DNA of 17,019 nt from Hyphomicrobiales bacterium (GCA_020029455.1 JAIBJH010000029.1:1-17019); one strand, 5' to 3'; shown: positions 1 to 6,206, counted from the first letter of the stretch. Notes: generated by a model from the letters alone, not told the origin. Made by a program: numbers and translations.

Positions 1-103
1 CATGTTCCAGGAGACCAAACAGGTTGCGACCCGCGCCAACGTGAAAGGCTTCATCTTCGGTCCGAGCGCTGATGTGGTTTACTACAACCTGACGACCAAA
101 TAG
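1..103 (+). CDS. C-terminal end of a probable ABC transporter solute-binding protein (partial)
   Basis: An open frame runs in from the left edge and stops at TAG 101-103, giving about 33 residues that end in GFIFGPSADVVYYNLTTK. A hydrophobic stretch, then a proline/serine turn, then a YY-x-L ending resembles the extreme C terminus of peptide/nickel-type (SBP family 5) periplasmic binding proteins, where this segment closes the large lobe. That resemblance is the only basis for the call, because all the diagnostic domains lie outside the window. It is followed after 33 bases by a strong hairpin that probably ends its transcript. No start can be given. A different periplasmic or unrelated protein is possible. 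Confidence 0.5.
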   Translation, partial: MFQETKQVATRANVKGFIFGPSADVVYYNLTTK

Positions 104-136
104 TTCCACGATCGCGGAATTTGGATCGGGAGCATA

Positions 137-163
137 TGAACGAGGGTCTTTGACCCTCGTTCA
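137..163. terminator. Strong hairpin between the solute-binding protein gene and tRNA-Val
   Basis: A perfect 12-bp inverted repeat (TGAACGAGGGTC / GACCCTCGTTCA) has a 3-base loop at 149-151. It lies 33 bases after the stop of the leftmost gene and, read on the other strand, 25 bases after the 3' end of the tRNA. Neither side has a good T tract (AAATTCC on the plus strand), so it is not a textbook rho-independent terminator. It is placed to end convergent transcripts from both sides. Confidence 0.6.
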
Positions 164-187
164 AAATTCCTGTTACAGAAGACTGAA

Positions 188-262
188 TGGTGGGTGGTAC
201 AGGGATCGAACCTGTGACCCCTACCATGTCAAGGTAGTGCTCTACCGCTGAGCTAACCACCC
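188..262 (-). tRNA. tRNA-Val, anticodon GAC
   Basis: The minus strand folds into a complete cloverleaf. The acceptor is GGGTGGT paired with ACCACCC, followed by discriminator A and an encoded CCA (plus-strand bases 188-190). The D arm contains AGCTCAGCGGTAGAGC. The anticodon arm is CTACC-TTGACAT-GGTAG, giving anticodon GAC. The variable loop is short, and the T arm is ACAGG-TTCGATC-CCTGT. GAC reads GUC/GUU valine codons. A clear promoter lies just upstream at 286-314. The next gene in the same direction is cpdR, whose stop lies 70 bases upstream; the tRNA promoter sits in that gap, so the tRNA is probably transcribed on its own. Confidence 0.97.
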
Positions 263-285
263 ACGCTTGACGATGACGGGCCTGC

Positions 286-314
286 ATATATCGGCCCATT
301 TCAATCAAGGCAAG
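286..314 (-). promoter_or_regulatory. Sigma-70-type promoter of tRNA-Val
   Basis: On the minus strand, CTTGCC (309-314) is followed by exactly 17 bases and then ATATAT (286-291). This matches the alphaproteobacterial housekeeping pattern CTTGAC-N17-CTATAT closely. Transcription would start near 279, about 17 bases before the mature tRNA 5' end at 262. The -35 hexamer is the same as in the predicted dksA promoter at 3494-3522, which supports both. Confidence 0.72.
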
Positions 315-332
315 CGCGGAAGAAAGTTCGTT

Positions 333-704
333 TCAGGCCGCCATAAGCCGGTTCACCTCGTCGACGAGGTCGCGCAGGTGAAACGGTTTTGACAAGACTT
401 TCGCCTCTTTCGGCGCCTTGGAATCAGGATTGAGCGCCACGGCGGCAAAGCCTGTGATGAACATAATCTTGAGGGCCGGGTCGAGCTCGGCTGCACGCCG
501 CGCCAGCTCAATGCCATCCATCTCAGGCATCACAATGTCGGTAAGCAGGAGGTCGAAAGCGGCCTGCTTGATTTCCTCATAGGCACTCGCCCCTTCACCA
601 AAGGCCGTGACCTGATGACCGGCCTTTTCCAGCGCTTTCACCAGGAAACGGCGCAGGTCATTGTCATCTTCGGCAAGTAGTATGCGGGCCATTGGTTGGG
701 TCAC
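333..704 (-). CDS. cpdR: CpdR-type single-domain response regulator
   Basis: A 123-residue stand-alone receiver domain with no output domain. The acidic pocket is EDD at 12-14, the phosphoacceptor Asp56 is in LLLTDIVMP, Thr84 is in MFITGFAAVA, and Lys106 is in VLSKPFHL. The combination ITGFAAVAL plus KVLSKPFHLRDLV is typical of CpdR. In Caulobacter and rhizobia CpdR, when unphosphorylated, helps ClpXP degrade cell-cycle proteins in the CtrA network, and it is controlled by the CckA-ChpT phosphorelay. The start is GTG at 704, because GGAGGA (715-720 on the minus strand) sits 10 bases before it. The internal ATG at 692 is 22 bases from that site and would give 119 residues. It lies divergently from the amidohydrolase gene. 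Confidence 0.9.
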   Translation of the reverse strand: MTQPMARILLAEDDNDLRRFLVKALEKAGHQVTAFGEGASAYEEIKQAAFDLLLTDIVMPEMDGIELARRAAELDPALKIMFITGFAAVALNPDSKAPKEAKVLSKPFHLRDLVDEVNRLMAA

Positions 705-839
705 GGGGTTCCTGTCCTCCTACTATGCCTGTGCAGCCGAAGTGAAATCAACTGGGTATTCCTGGCATTCCATTCACCAGCGCGCTTCCCGCACGGATGG
801 AATCATCCATGCGACAAGGAATCGCGCCAAGTTAACCAG

Positions 840-894
840 TTAGAGCAAATCCCCATTACCAAAGTGCTGCCCACTTTGACGGGATTGGCTCTAA
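840..894. repeat. Nested palindromic repeat element, copy 1
   Basis: The outer arms TTAGAGCAAATCCC (840-853) and GGGATTGGCTCTAA (881-894) pair at 13 of 14 positions. They enclose an inner perfect 7-bp hairpin, CAAAGTG (860-866) / CACTTTG (872-878), with loop CTGCC. Copy 2 at 7623-7671 begins with nearly the same outer arm (TAGAGCAAATTC) and has the same nested design, also with a 5-base inner loop. This is how intergenic palindromic repeats of Hyphomicrobiales that begin TAGAGCA look. The family name is not assigned. Confidence 0.75.
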
Positions 895-923
895 CCCGCC
901 GACAGTAAATGCCATCTGAAGAG

Positions 924-968
924 GGATGTCCAAAACTATGGACATCCGGCTGGTTCTCGTTCCATAAA
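924..968 (+). promoter_or_regulatory. Possible promoter with overlapping palindromic operator, upstream of the amidohydrolase gene
   Basis: GGATGTCCA (924-932) and TGGACATCC (939-947) form a perfect 9-bp inverted repeat with a 6-base centre. The second half contains TGGACA (939-944), a 5/6 match to the TTGACA -35 box. After 18 bases comes CATAAA (963-968), a fair -10. Transcription would start near 975, leaving a short leader before the Shine-Dalgarno site at 984-989. A symmetric site across a -35 box is what a dimeric repressor site would look like, but no regulator is identified. Confidence 0.45.
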
Positions 969-1002
969 TGCGGCTACAGAACTAAGGAGCAACCCGTAGC
1001 AC

Positions 1003-1908
1003 GTGACGGAGACTGAAACCGCCGGCTTCGAAATCCTGGCGCCGCCGCAATGGACGGCACCGCTGGTGTTTAATTCGCCTCATAGCGGCACGGAACTCCC
1101 CAGATATCTGCTTGCGGCGAGCAAACTCTCGGCCAGCCAGCTTCGCACCTCGGAAGATATCCTAGTTGACGAGCTCTTCTCGGGCTGCCTTGACGCCGGC
1201 GCCCCCATGCTGCGCGCCTTGGTATCGCGCAGTTACATTGACCTCAACCGGGAACCTTACGAGTTTGACGCCCGCATGTTCCGTGAAAAGTTGCCGGGCC
1301 ACATGAATGTCTCTTCGCCACGTGTGGCCAGCGGGCTCGGCACCATACCGAAGACCGTGGGTGACGGTGTCAACATCTATCCCGGGCCGATCGATCTGGC
1401 CGAGGCCCTGCGGCGCCTGGAACAAATTTACCGGCCATATCACCGCACCCTCAATGCGCTTCTGGATGAGGCAGGCCGCGCAGCGGGACTGGTGCTGCTC
1501 ATCGATTGCCATTCCATGCCGTCTTCCGCCGTTCAGCACCACAAGACCATTCGTGGCTCGGCGCTCGACATCGTTGTGGGCGACCGCTTTGGGAGTGCGT
1601 GTGATGCATCTTATGTCGAGCTGATAGAAGACCATTTGACCGGAAGTGGCCTCATGGTCGGCCGCAACAAGCCCTATGCCGGCGGCTTCATCACCGAATG
1701 CCATGGCCATCCGCGGGAAGGCCGCCACGCCGTTCAGATTGAGATCAACAGGGCGCTCTACTTTGATGAGCGGTTGAGGACGCCAACCACGGGATTTGAT
1801 GAGCTGAAGGTCGTGCTCGACAGGCTCGCCCTCAAACTTTCGGAATCCGTGTCCGCGACTGCCGGTTACTGGCTTGACAGGTCAGCAAACGCAGCGGCGG
1901 CAGAATAA
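1003..1908 (+). CDS. N-formylglutamate amidohydrolase family protein
   Basis: 301 residues, about the usual length for this family, which hydrolyses N-formyl-L-glutamate to formate and glutamate, typically at the end of histidine degradation. Visible motifs are VFNSPHSG (22-29), DLNREP (80-85), IDCHSMP (167-173), GDRFG (193-197), NKPYAGGFIT (222-231) and the EINR element (248-250 area). The His and Glu residues in these motifs are the likely zinc ligands and catalytic residues. The start is GTG 1003, with AAGGAG at 984-989; the 13-base spacing is rather long and no better in-frame start exists. No other hut gene is nearby, so the physiological substrate is uncertain. Its TAA (1906-1908) overlaps the U-tract end of the oppositely transcribed small RNA. 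Confidence 0.88.
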   Translation: MTETETAGFEILAPPQWTAPLVFNSPHSGTELPRYLLAASKLSASQLRTSEDILVDELFSGCLDAGAPMLRALVSRSYIDLNREPYEFDARMFREKLPGHMNVSSPRVASGLGTIPKTVGDGVNIYPGPIDLAEALRRLEQIYRPYHRTLNALLDEAGRAAGLVLLIDCHSMPSSAVQHHKTIRGSALDIVVGDRFGSACDASYVELIEDHLTGSGLMVGRNKPYAGGFITECHGHPREGRHAVQIEINRALYFDERLRTPTTGFDELKVVLDRLALKLSESVSATAGYWLDRSANAAAAE

Positions 1909-1940
1909 AAAAAGGGCCGATCCACCGAAGTGTCCGGCCC
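1907..1940 (-). terminator. Rho-independent terminator of the small RNA
   Basis: Reading the minus strand, GGGCCG (1940-1935) pairs with CGGCCC (1919-1914). A CAC-TTCG-GTG tetraloop hairpin caps it, and seven T residues follow (1913-1907). The T tract lies on the minus side only, so the site terminates leftward transcription. That shows a transcript enters from the right, although no protein gene lies there in that direction before dksA. Confidence 0.88.
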
Positions 1941-1996
1941 CAAGTCTAGGGAGGAAACGCCCAAACGGGCAGTGAGCGAGGAAACCCTCAACTCAC
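1907..1996 (-). ncRNA. mmgR: Small RNA of the MmgR / alpha-r8 / suhB type
   Basis: On the minus strand, about 90 bases fold as follows. Hairpin 1 is GTGAG (1996-1992) ... CTCAC (1976-1972) with inner GAGG-GTTT-CCTC. Hairpin 2 is GCCC-GTTT-GGGC (1970-1959). Next comes a single-stranded stretch with TTTCCTCCCT (1957-1948). Last is a terminator, GGGCCG/CGGCCC (1940-1914), with a CAC-TTCG-GTG cap and seven Ts (1913-1907). From memory of the rhizobial literature, the TTTCCTCCCT core and a position between an N-formylglutamate amidohydrolase gene and an inositol-monophosphatase-like gene are hallmarks of MmgR (Rfam suhB motif), linked to nitrogen status and polyhydroxybutyrate control in Sinorhizobium. 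CCTCC-type segments could pair with Shine-Dalgarno sites of target mRNAs. The family name is inferred; the structure and terminator are directly visible. Confidence 0.8.
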
Positions 1997-2244
1997 AAAA
2001 ACAATTTGGCACTGCAACATAAGTTTTTCAAGCATTACGAATGTATCTGATCTGTGCGTCACCGCTCGACTTCGCATAGTTGTTTAAGTTTTGTGCTCAA
2101 ACAGTTGAATTTAATAAGTAAAACAAGATAGGCAAAGCGCGGGTATGAGATATGCAAAATTTTCAGATCTATGATTTCATGCTGCAATGCAGCGGAAAAT
2201 TGGGCTTTTGGCCCTTTGTGCCCCGTCCGATTCTCCCCTAACGC
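1997..2244. promoter_or_regulatory. AT-rich spacer: small RNA promoter and 5' leader of hisN
   Basis: On the minus strand, CTTGAA (2027-2032), a 17-base spacer and CCAAAT (2004-2009) place a start at about 1996-1997, exactly where the first hairpin of the small RNA begins. The -10 box is weak, which may mean that an activator is needed. The rest (about 2035-2244) is noticeably richer in A/T than the surrounding genes and holds no convincing gene. A short hairpin, GGGC-TTTTG-GCCC (2202-2214), precedes hisN. I see no clear plus-strand promoter. Confidence 0.5.
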
Positions 2245-3036
2245 ATGGCCATGACTGATTACTGGACCGAATTCACCGGCTTTGCCCTGACCCTGGCAGA
2301 AGCTGCTGCCTCTCAGATCCTACCCCACTTCCGGCAAAACACGCCTGTCGCCGTCAAGGAGCACGAATACTGGGATCCTGTGACGGAAGGCGACAAGGCA
2401 GGTGAACGCGCCATGCGTCATCTCATTGAAAAGCACTACCCAAGCCACGGAATTATCGGTGAGGAGTATGGGGAGAAGAAAGGATCATCGAGTCTCACCT
2501 GGATTCTGGATCCGGTTGATGGCACCCGCGCCTTTGTAATCGGCCTGCCAACCTGGGCAACTCTAATTGCCCTTTATGAGGATGGGGAGCCGCGCGTCGG
2601 TGTCATGGCCCAGCCATTTGTGGGCGACACTTTTTTCGGCAATCCGCACGGAGCCTGGCTTGATCATCGCGGCGTGCGCGCCGCCATCCAGGTGTCACGG
2701 CAGCAAGACCTCTCACAAGCCATGGTCGGCACAACAGCGCCCCATCTGTTCAAGGGCCCCAACGCCGCCGCCTTCGAACGCCTGACGTCAAAAACACCAC
2801 TCGTCCGCTTTGGACTCGATGCCTATTCCTACAGCCTTCTCGCGGCTGGCCATCTCGATATTGCACTCGATGCCGGGCTCCATGTCCATGACATCGCAGC
2901 CCTCATTCCAATTGTGAAGGGAGCAGGCGGAGTGATGGGAAGCTGGACCGGTGAAGATGTGGCCCAAGGTGGCAACGTCATCTGCGCAAGCAATCAACAT
3001 CTGCTCGATGAAGCCATCGCGGTGATGACGGGCTAA
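2245..3036 (+). CDS. hisN: Inositol-monophosphatase family protein, probably histidinol-phosphatase
   Basis: 263 residues, normal for the metal-dependent, lithium-sensitive phosphatase superfamily. The metal sites are Glu73-Glu74 in GEE (72-74), DPVDGT (89-94), and His215-Asp216 in HVHDIAALIPIVKGAGG. This last motif replaces the WDxAAG of true inositol monophosphatases and resembles the HisN type, which dephosphorylates histidinol phosphate in histidine synthesis. Other substrates (inositol phosphate, adenosine bisphosphate) cannot be excluded. The start is ATG 2245, or ATG 2251 six bases later. Neither has a good Shine-Dalgarno site (upstream is TTCTCCCCTAACGC), so the start is uncertain. 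It follows the divergently transcribed small RNA and runs convergently into dksA with only 12 bases between stops and no terminator hairpin there. Confidence 0.82.
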   Translation: MAMTDYWTEFTGFALTLAEAAASQILPHFRQNTPVAVKEHEYWDPVTEGDKAGERAMRHLIEKHYPSHGIIGEEYGEKKGSSSLTWILDPVDGTRAFVIGLPTWATLIALYEDGEPRVGVMAQPFVGDTFFGNPHGAWLDHRGVRAAIQVSRQQDLSQAMVGTTAPHLFKGPNAAAFERLTSKTPLVRFGLDAYSYSLLAAGHLDIALDAGLHVHDIAALIPIVKGAGGVMGSWTGEDVAQGGNVICASNQHLLDEAIAVMTG

Positions 3037-3048
3037 CCCAAGGCTCAA

Positions 3049-3465
3049 TCAATCGTCGCGATAAACGCGCTCGCGCTTTTCGTGGCGCTCCTGGGCCTCA
3101 ACTGAAAGCGTGGCGATCGGACGTGCATCAAGCCGCTTCAGGCTAATGGGATCGCCGGTTTCCTCGCAATAGCCATAAGTACCGTCGGCGATCCGCTTCA
3201 ACGCCGACTCAATTTTCGAGATCAGCTTGCGTTGCCGGTCGCGAGTCCGCAATTCAAGCGAGCGGTCCGTTTCAGAAGAAGCGCGGTCCGCAATATCAGG
3301 GAGAACGTGGTTCTCATCCTGCAGATGACCAATGGTTTCCCTACTTTCCCTGAGGATCTCTTCCTTCCAGTTCAGTAGTTTTTGCCGGAAGTATTCCACC
3401 TGCCGTTCATTCATGAACGGCTCATCTTCGCCGGGTTTGTAGTCGCCTTCCAGAACAACAGCCAT
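3049..3465 (-). CDS. dksA: DksA-type RNA polymerase-binding transcription factor, one-cysteine form
   Basis: 138 residues from ATG 3465. DksA enters the RNA polymerase secondary channel and, with ppGpp, adjusts rRNA and stress promoters. A long helical pair spans roughly 20-95, with the tip motif DxxDxA (Asp57, Asp60, Ala62). The zinc-finger region follows: GYCEETGDPISLKRLDARP and then IATLSVEAQ. The four zinc-ligand positions read Cys100, Thr103, Ser121, Ala124, so only one cysteine remains. Such forms are known in alphaproteobacteria (e.g. Rhodobacter) and work without the usual zinc site. GGAGAG lies 8 bases before ATG 3465; the GTG at 3471, which would add two residues, is too close to it. 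A strong promoter precedes the gene at 3494-3522. Confidence 0.93.
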   Translation of the reverse strand: MAVVLEGDYKPGEDEPFMNERQVEYFRQKLLNWKEEILRESRETIGHLQDENHVLPDIADRASSETDRSLELRTRDRQRKLISKIESALKRIADGTYGYCEETGDPISLKRLDARPIATLSVEAQERHEKRERVYRDD

Positions 3466-3493
3466 TCGCACGTCTCTCCCGATGTGCGCGGGC

Positions 3494-3522
3494 TTATAGC
3501 TGCGCCGCTGGAATGCGGCAAG
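3494..3522 (-). promoter_or_regulatory. Sigma-70-type promoter of dksA
   Basis: On the minus strand, CTTGCC (3517-3522), a 17-base spacer and CTATAA (3494-3499) match the alphaproteobacterial CTTGAC-N17-CTATAT pattern. The start would fall near 3487, about 22 bases before ATG 3465. The 108-base gap to the upstream oxidoreductase gene plus this promoter suggests that dksA is transcribed independently. Confidence 0.7.
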
Positions 3523-3573
3523 CGCTTTAACCTTCTGAAATTCCTGTGCTATCCTGCAAATGCCATCAAGTGG

Positions 3574-4872
3574 TCATGATGCTGGCAAGTTATCCCGTGT
3601 GAATCGTTCATCACGCCAGTCCTGGGCCCGCATCCACCAATAGGAAGCCTGCACACCGATTTGCCCGAAGGGTCCACCAGCCCAGCGGGGCGCAAGAACA
3701 TCAAACTGCCTGTACCTGTCATCGCCTTCGGCAATGGCCCGCGTTATGAGCAGGCCCGCCATTGCAGTGGTGTTGAGGCCGTGTCCGCCAAATCCCGTGG
3801 CATACCAAATGCCATCGGGGTCCTTTCCGATAAGCGGCATCTTGTTCAGCGCATAGGCCATCTTTCCGGACCAAGCATAGTCAACCTGAGCCTTGCCGAG
3901 CATCGGAAAGGTCTTCGCCATGTCGCCGCGCATCAGTCCAGCAAGGTTACGGGGCTCGGCCAGACGGGTGGTAATGCGCCCACCCCAGAGAATCCTGCCA
4001 TCCGCAATGAGCCGGTAATAGTCGCCGGCCCGGCGGGTGTCCGCCACAGCAGAGAATGTCTTGATGACATCCTGTTTCAACGGCTCCGTCACGGCAACAT
4101 GAGTGGCCACTGGAAGGACGGCGCTTCCGCTCCAGCGATGCAGCCTTCTGTCGAGCGCAGAAACACAAACGATGACATGCTTGGCGCTAACCTTCCCTTT
4201 CCCGCAACTTACGCTCCATGCGCTTCCACTCCGTTCAATGCACTCGGCCCGCGTGTATTCGAAGATCTTGGCCCCCGCTTCTTCAGCAAGTCTCGCCAAC
4301 AGCAATCCATAGCGCAAGGGATGGATATGAAATGCCTTGGGGAAATACAGGCTGTCAAAATACCGGTCTGTCTTGAGATGGCGGCGCGTCTCCAGCGTCT
4401 CATTGATATCGATGCTCTCGCCGAACTCCCGCTGCAGATGGTCCCCATATGCCCTCAGTTTCCCGCCATCCGAGTAGCGCACGCAAACCCTGAGGCCATC
4501 CCCCATCTTGAGGGCAGGCTCATGGGCTGCAATCGCTTCCCTGACAAACTCGGTGCCAAGCTGTGACAAGCCATAGAGTGCTTTCGCTTGCTCATTGCCC
4601 ACCAGCCCGGCCAGTGACGACACATTCAGGGCAAATCCATTTGATACGAAACCGCCATTGCGGCCGGATGCAGCCCAGCAGATGCGGCCCGCCTCCAAAA
4701 GGACGACAGAGAGGCCACTCCTGGCAAGTTCAAGCGCAGTCGTGAGCCCTGCAAAGCCGCCACCCACCACGCAACAGTCACACTGCAACGCCGAGACGAG
4801 AGAAGGCCATCCTTCGCCCCGCTCGGCCGTTGCTTCGTACCAGGTTGATGAATTGTGAACGGGCTGCTGCAA
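3574..4872 (-). CDS. FAD-dependent oxidoreductase, DAO family (PuuB-like)
   Basis: 432 residues. The N-terminal Rossmann fold reads CCVVGGGFAGLTTALELA (34-51), with Glu60 at the end of the second strand to bind the FAD ribose, followed by ASGRNGG (68-74). Near the C terminus is GIWYATGFGGHGLNTTAMAG, the second FAD contact of D-amino-acid-oxidase-type enzymes. The NSSTWYEATA opening and overall length match the group that includes gamma-glutamylputrescine oxidase, which oxidises amine substrates and gives H2O2. The real substrate is unknown, and no polyamine pathway gene is nearby. The start is TTG 4872, supported by GGAG (4880-4883 on the minus strand) 7 bases upstream; no ATG fits. It is divergent from the lipoprotein gene with 91 bases between starts. 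Confidence 0.82.
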   Translation of the reverse strand: MQQPVHNSSTWYEATAERGEGWPSLVSALQCDCCVVGGGFAGLTTALELARSGLSVVLLEAGRICWAASGRNGGFVSNGFALNVSSLAGLVGNEQAKALYGLSQLGTEFVREAIAAHEPALKMGDGLRVCVRYSDGGKLRAYGDHLQREFGESIDINETLETRRHLKTDRYFDSLYFPKAFHIHPLRYGLLLARLAEEAGAKIFEYTRAECIERSGSAWSVSCGKGKVSAKHVIVCVSALDRRLHRWSGSAVLPVATHVAVTEPLKQDVIKTFSAVADTRRAGDYYRLIADGRILWGGRITTRLAEPRNLAGLMRGDMAKTFPMLGKAQVDYAWSGKMAYALNKMPLIGKDPDGIWYATGFGGHGLNTTAMAGLLITRAIAEGDDRYRQFDVLAPRWAGGPFGQIGVQASYWWMRAQDWRDERFTRDNLPAS

Positions 4873-4963
4873 ACTGAAACTCCAAAACTGTTCTAGGCTT
4901 AACGCAAAATTAGCGGAACATGTCCATCTTGAATGAATCTGTCATCCACGGTGGGTTGTCATC

Positions 4964-6205
4964 ATGCGTCATGTTACCATGCTTGCTCTTATGAGCTCGG
5001 CCGTCGCTCTCTCTGCCTGCGCAGGCGGCGGAGGTGGCGGCGGAACGGCGCTCACATTGGCCTCAACCCTGTCGGTCTGCAGCATCGGAGACACCAGTGC
5101 GGCGTGCAATCCGGATAGCAGCGATGGCTCAGGCAGCGGTTCAGGCAGCGACGGCTCAGGTACCGATGGTTCAGGTAGTGGCGGTTCTGGCGCCGATGGT
5201 GACGGCACGGCCGGCACCGGCGACGACAACATCGGCAACGACGTAAGCCTTTCGACTGGCGACACAACGCTCATTCTCGAGAAATCGAAACTCGCAAATG
5301 ACATCGATGAACCAGCACTTTCCAGGTTGACATACAATACTGCCGGACGGGCTCAGATTGAAATCGACACAAAGCAGCCCGACGCTGAACAGTCCCTGTG
5401 GCCTGTGCCAAAGTATATGAAGGAATATGCTGCGGGCAGCACCTACGACGATCCCTTCATCGTGCCCGATCATCTTGGCGGCACTTACAAGGAATACCGT
5501 GCCCTTTCATACAACGAAGACGGCACGTCGGCAGATGAAGTCCTACAGGTCTGGACCTTTGGCAGCAGCTATGCCACGCAATACCGCGATCTCGCAGACG
5601 GCGGCGAGGCCGCTCACCAGGCATGGTCTTTTGGTGGCACAAAGACCACGGCCGCCAGCATGCCAGTTGCCGGAACAGTCAATTATTCTGGTCGATTTGG
5701 CGCCACTGCCAAGACTTGGAACTGGGAGGATCCCAGCAACGGACGCACTGTCTCAATCAACAATCTTTGGCGAGTGACCGGCGCGACAGCGGCAACAGCA
5801 GACTTCGGCACCGGCGCATTTACAGCAACCCTTACGCCAGAGGCATGGAATGCTTACGCAACACTGAACGGTGGCTCAGGATTCACAGATGTAGACGCGG
5901 GCAATCCAGCGGATCCGAACTGGAACGCATTCATGGACGACACAGTCAACATTTCCGGAACCATTACGACTTCGGCTTCCGGAAACGCGATCACTGGTAC
6001 AGCGGAGATGGAATTGGCACAGGGTTGGGTGACAAACGAAACTGTCAACCCCTTCTATGGAGCTTTCTTCGGTCCTGGCGCTGCTGAGGTGACCGGCGTA
6101 TTCAACCTGGAAGCAATTGGCCCCTATCCGATTGGCGGCGACAGCCCGATCAGCGATGACCACCGCGGTTTCATGCAGATGAGCGGCGCGATTCACGCCC
6201 AGTAG
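4964..6205 (+). CDS. Predicted Slam-dependent surface lipoprotein with a TbpB-like C-terminal barrel
   Basis: 413 residues. A short signal ends in lipobox LSAC with Cys19 as the predicted lipidated residue. A run of seven glycines follows, then a Ser/Gly/Asp-rich flexible linker (about 52-90). Poly-Gly after the lipid cysteine is common in Slam cargo such as factor H-binding protein and TbpB. The remainder is rich in Thr, Asn, Trp and alternating strands. Near the C terminus, PFYGAFFGPGAAEVTGVFNL closely resembles the FYGP-AEE-GG-F signature of TbpB/LbpB-like barrels, and the protein ends in GFMQMSGAIHAQ. I infer a lipoprotein displayed on the outer face of the outer membrane that binds a host or environmental ligand. 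Its stop lies one base before the Slam ATG, so the two are almost certainly co-translated. The Shine-Dalgarno site is weak (GGTGGG at 4950-4955). The ligand is unknown. Confidence 0.8.
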   Translation: MRHVTMLALMSSAVALSACAGGGGGGGTALTLASTLSVCSIGDTSAACNPDSSDGSGSGSGSDGSGTDGSGSGGSGADGDGTAGTGDDNIGNDVSLSTGDTTLILEKSKLANDIDEPALSRLTYNTAGRAQIEIDTKQPDAEQSLWPVPKYMKEYAAGSTYDDPFIVPDHLGGTYKEYRALSYNEDGTSADEVLQVWTFGSSYATQYRDLADGGEAAHQAWSFGGTKTTAASMPVAGTVNYSGRFGATAKTWNWEDPSNGRTVSINNLWRVTGATAATADFGTGAFTATLTPEAWNAYATLNGGSGFTDVDAGNPADPNWNAFMDDTVNISGTITTSASGNAITGTAEMELAQGWVTNETVNPFYGAFFGPGAAEVTGVFNLEAIGPYPIGGDSPISDDHRGFMQMSGAIHAQ

Positions 6206-6206
6206 C

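Larger units (their letters stand above)
705..1002. other. Divergent intergenic region between cpdR and the amidohydrolase gene
   Basis: This 298-base spacer contains no convincing gene. It holds the cpdR Shine-Dalgarno site (715-720, minus strand), a nested palindromic repeat (840-894), a 9-bp palindrome (924-947) and a possible plus-strand promoter (939-968). A single TTAAC at 832-836 resembles half of a CtrA site, but no second half is correctly spaced. Short open frames here are antisense to cpdR or lack start signals. Confidence 0.7.

Noticed and set aside
722..751. cpdR promoter TTGATT-N18-CATAGT on the minus strand
   Set aside because: It would start transcription at about 715, inside the GGAGGA ribosome site needed by the GTG start, so it is unlikely to be the main promoter.
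832..845. CtrA-binding site upstream of cpdR
   Set aside because: Only one TTAAC half-site is seen, and no second half is spaced by seven bases.
1162..1728. A 188-residue open frame antisense to the amidohydrolase gene
   Set aside because: It is the complement of conserved amidohydrolase motifs and has no signals of its own.
3661..4566. A 301-residue open frame on the plus strand inside the oxidoreductase gene
   Set aside because: It is antisense to a gene with clear FAD motifs and has no recognisable domain or ribosome site.
4884..4963. Fur or Irr (iron-control) box before the Slam cargo gene
   Set aside because: Only a lone TTCTAG half is present, with no symmetric partner, so iron control cannot be claimed from sequence.
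5034..5337. Several alternative-frame open frames over the Gly/Ser-rich linker
   Set aside because: They are by-products of the GC-rich repetitive codons. The frame with the lipobox and barrel signature is the real one.
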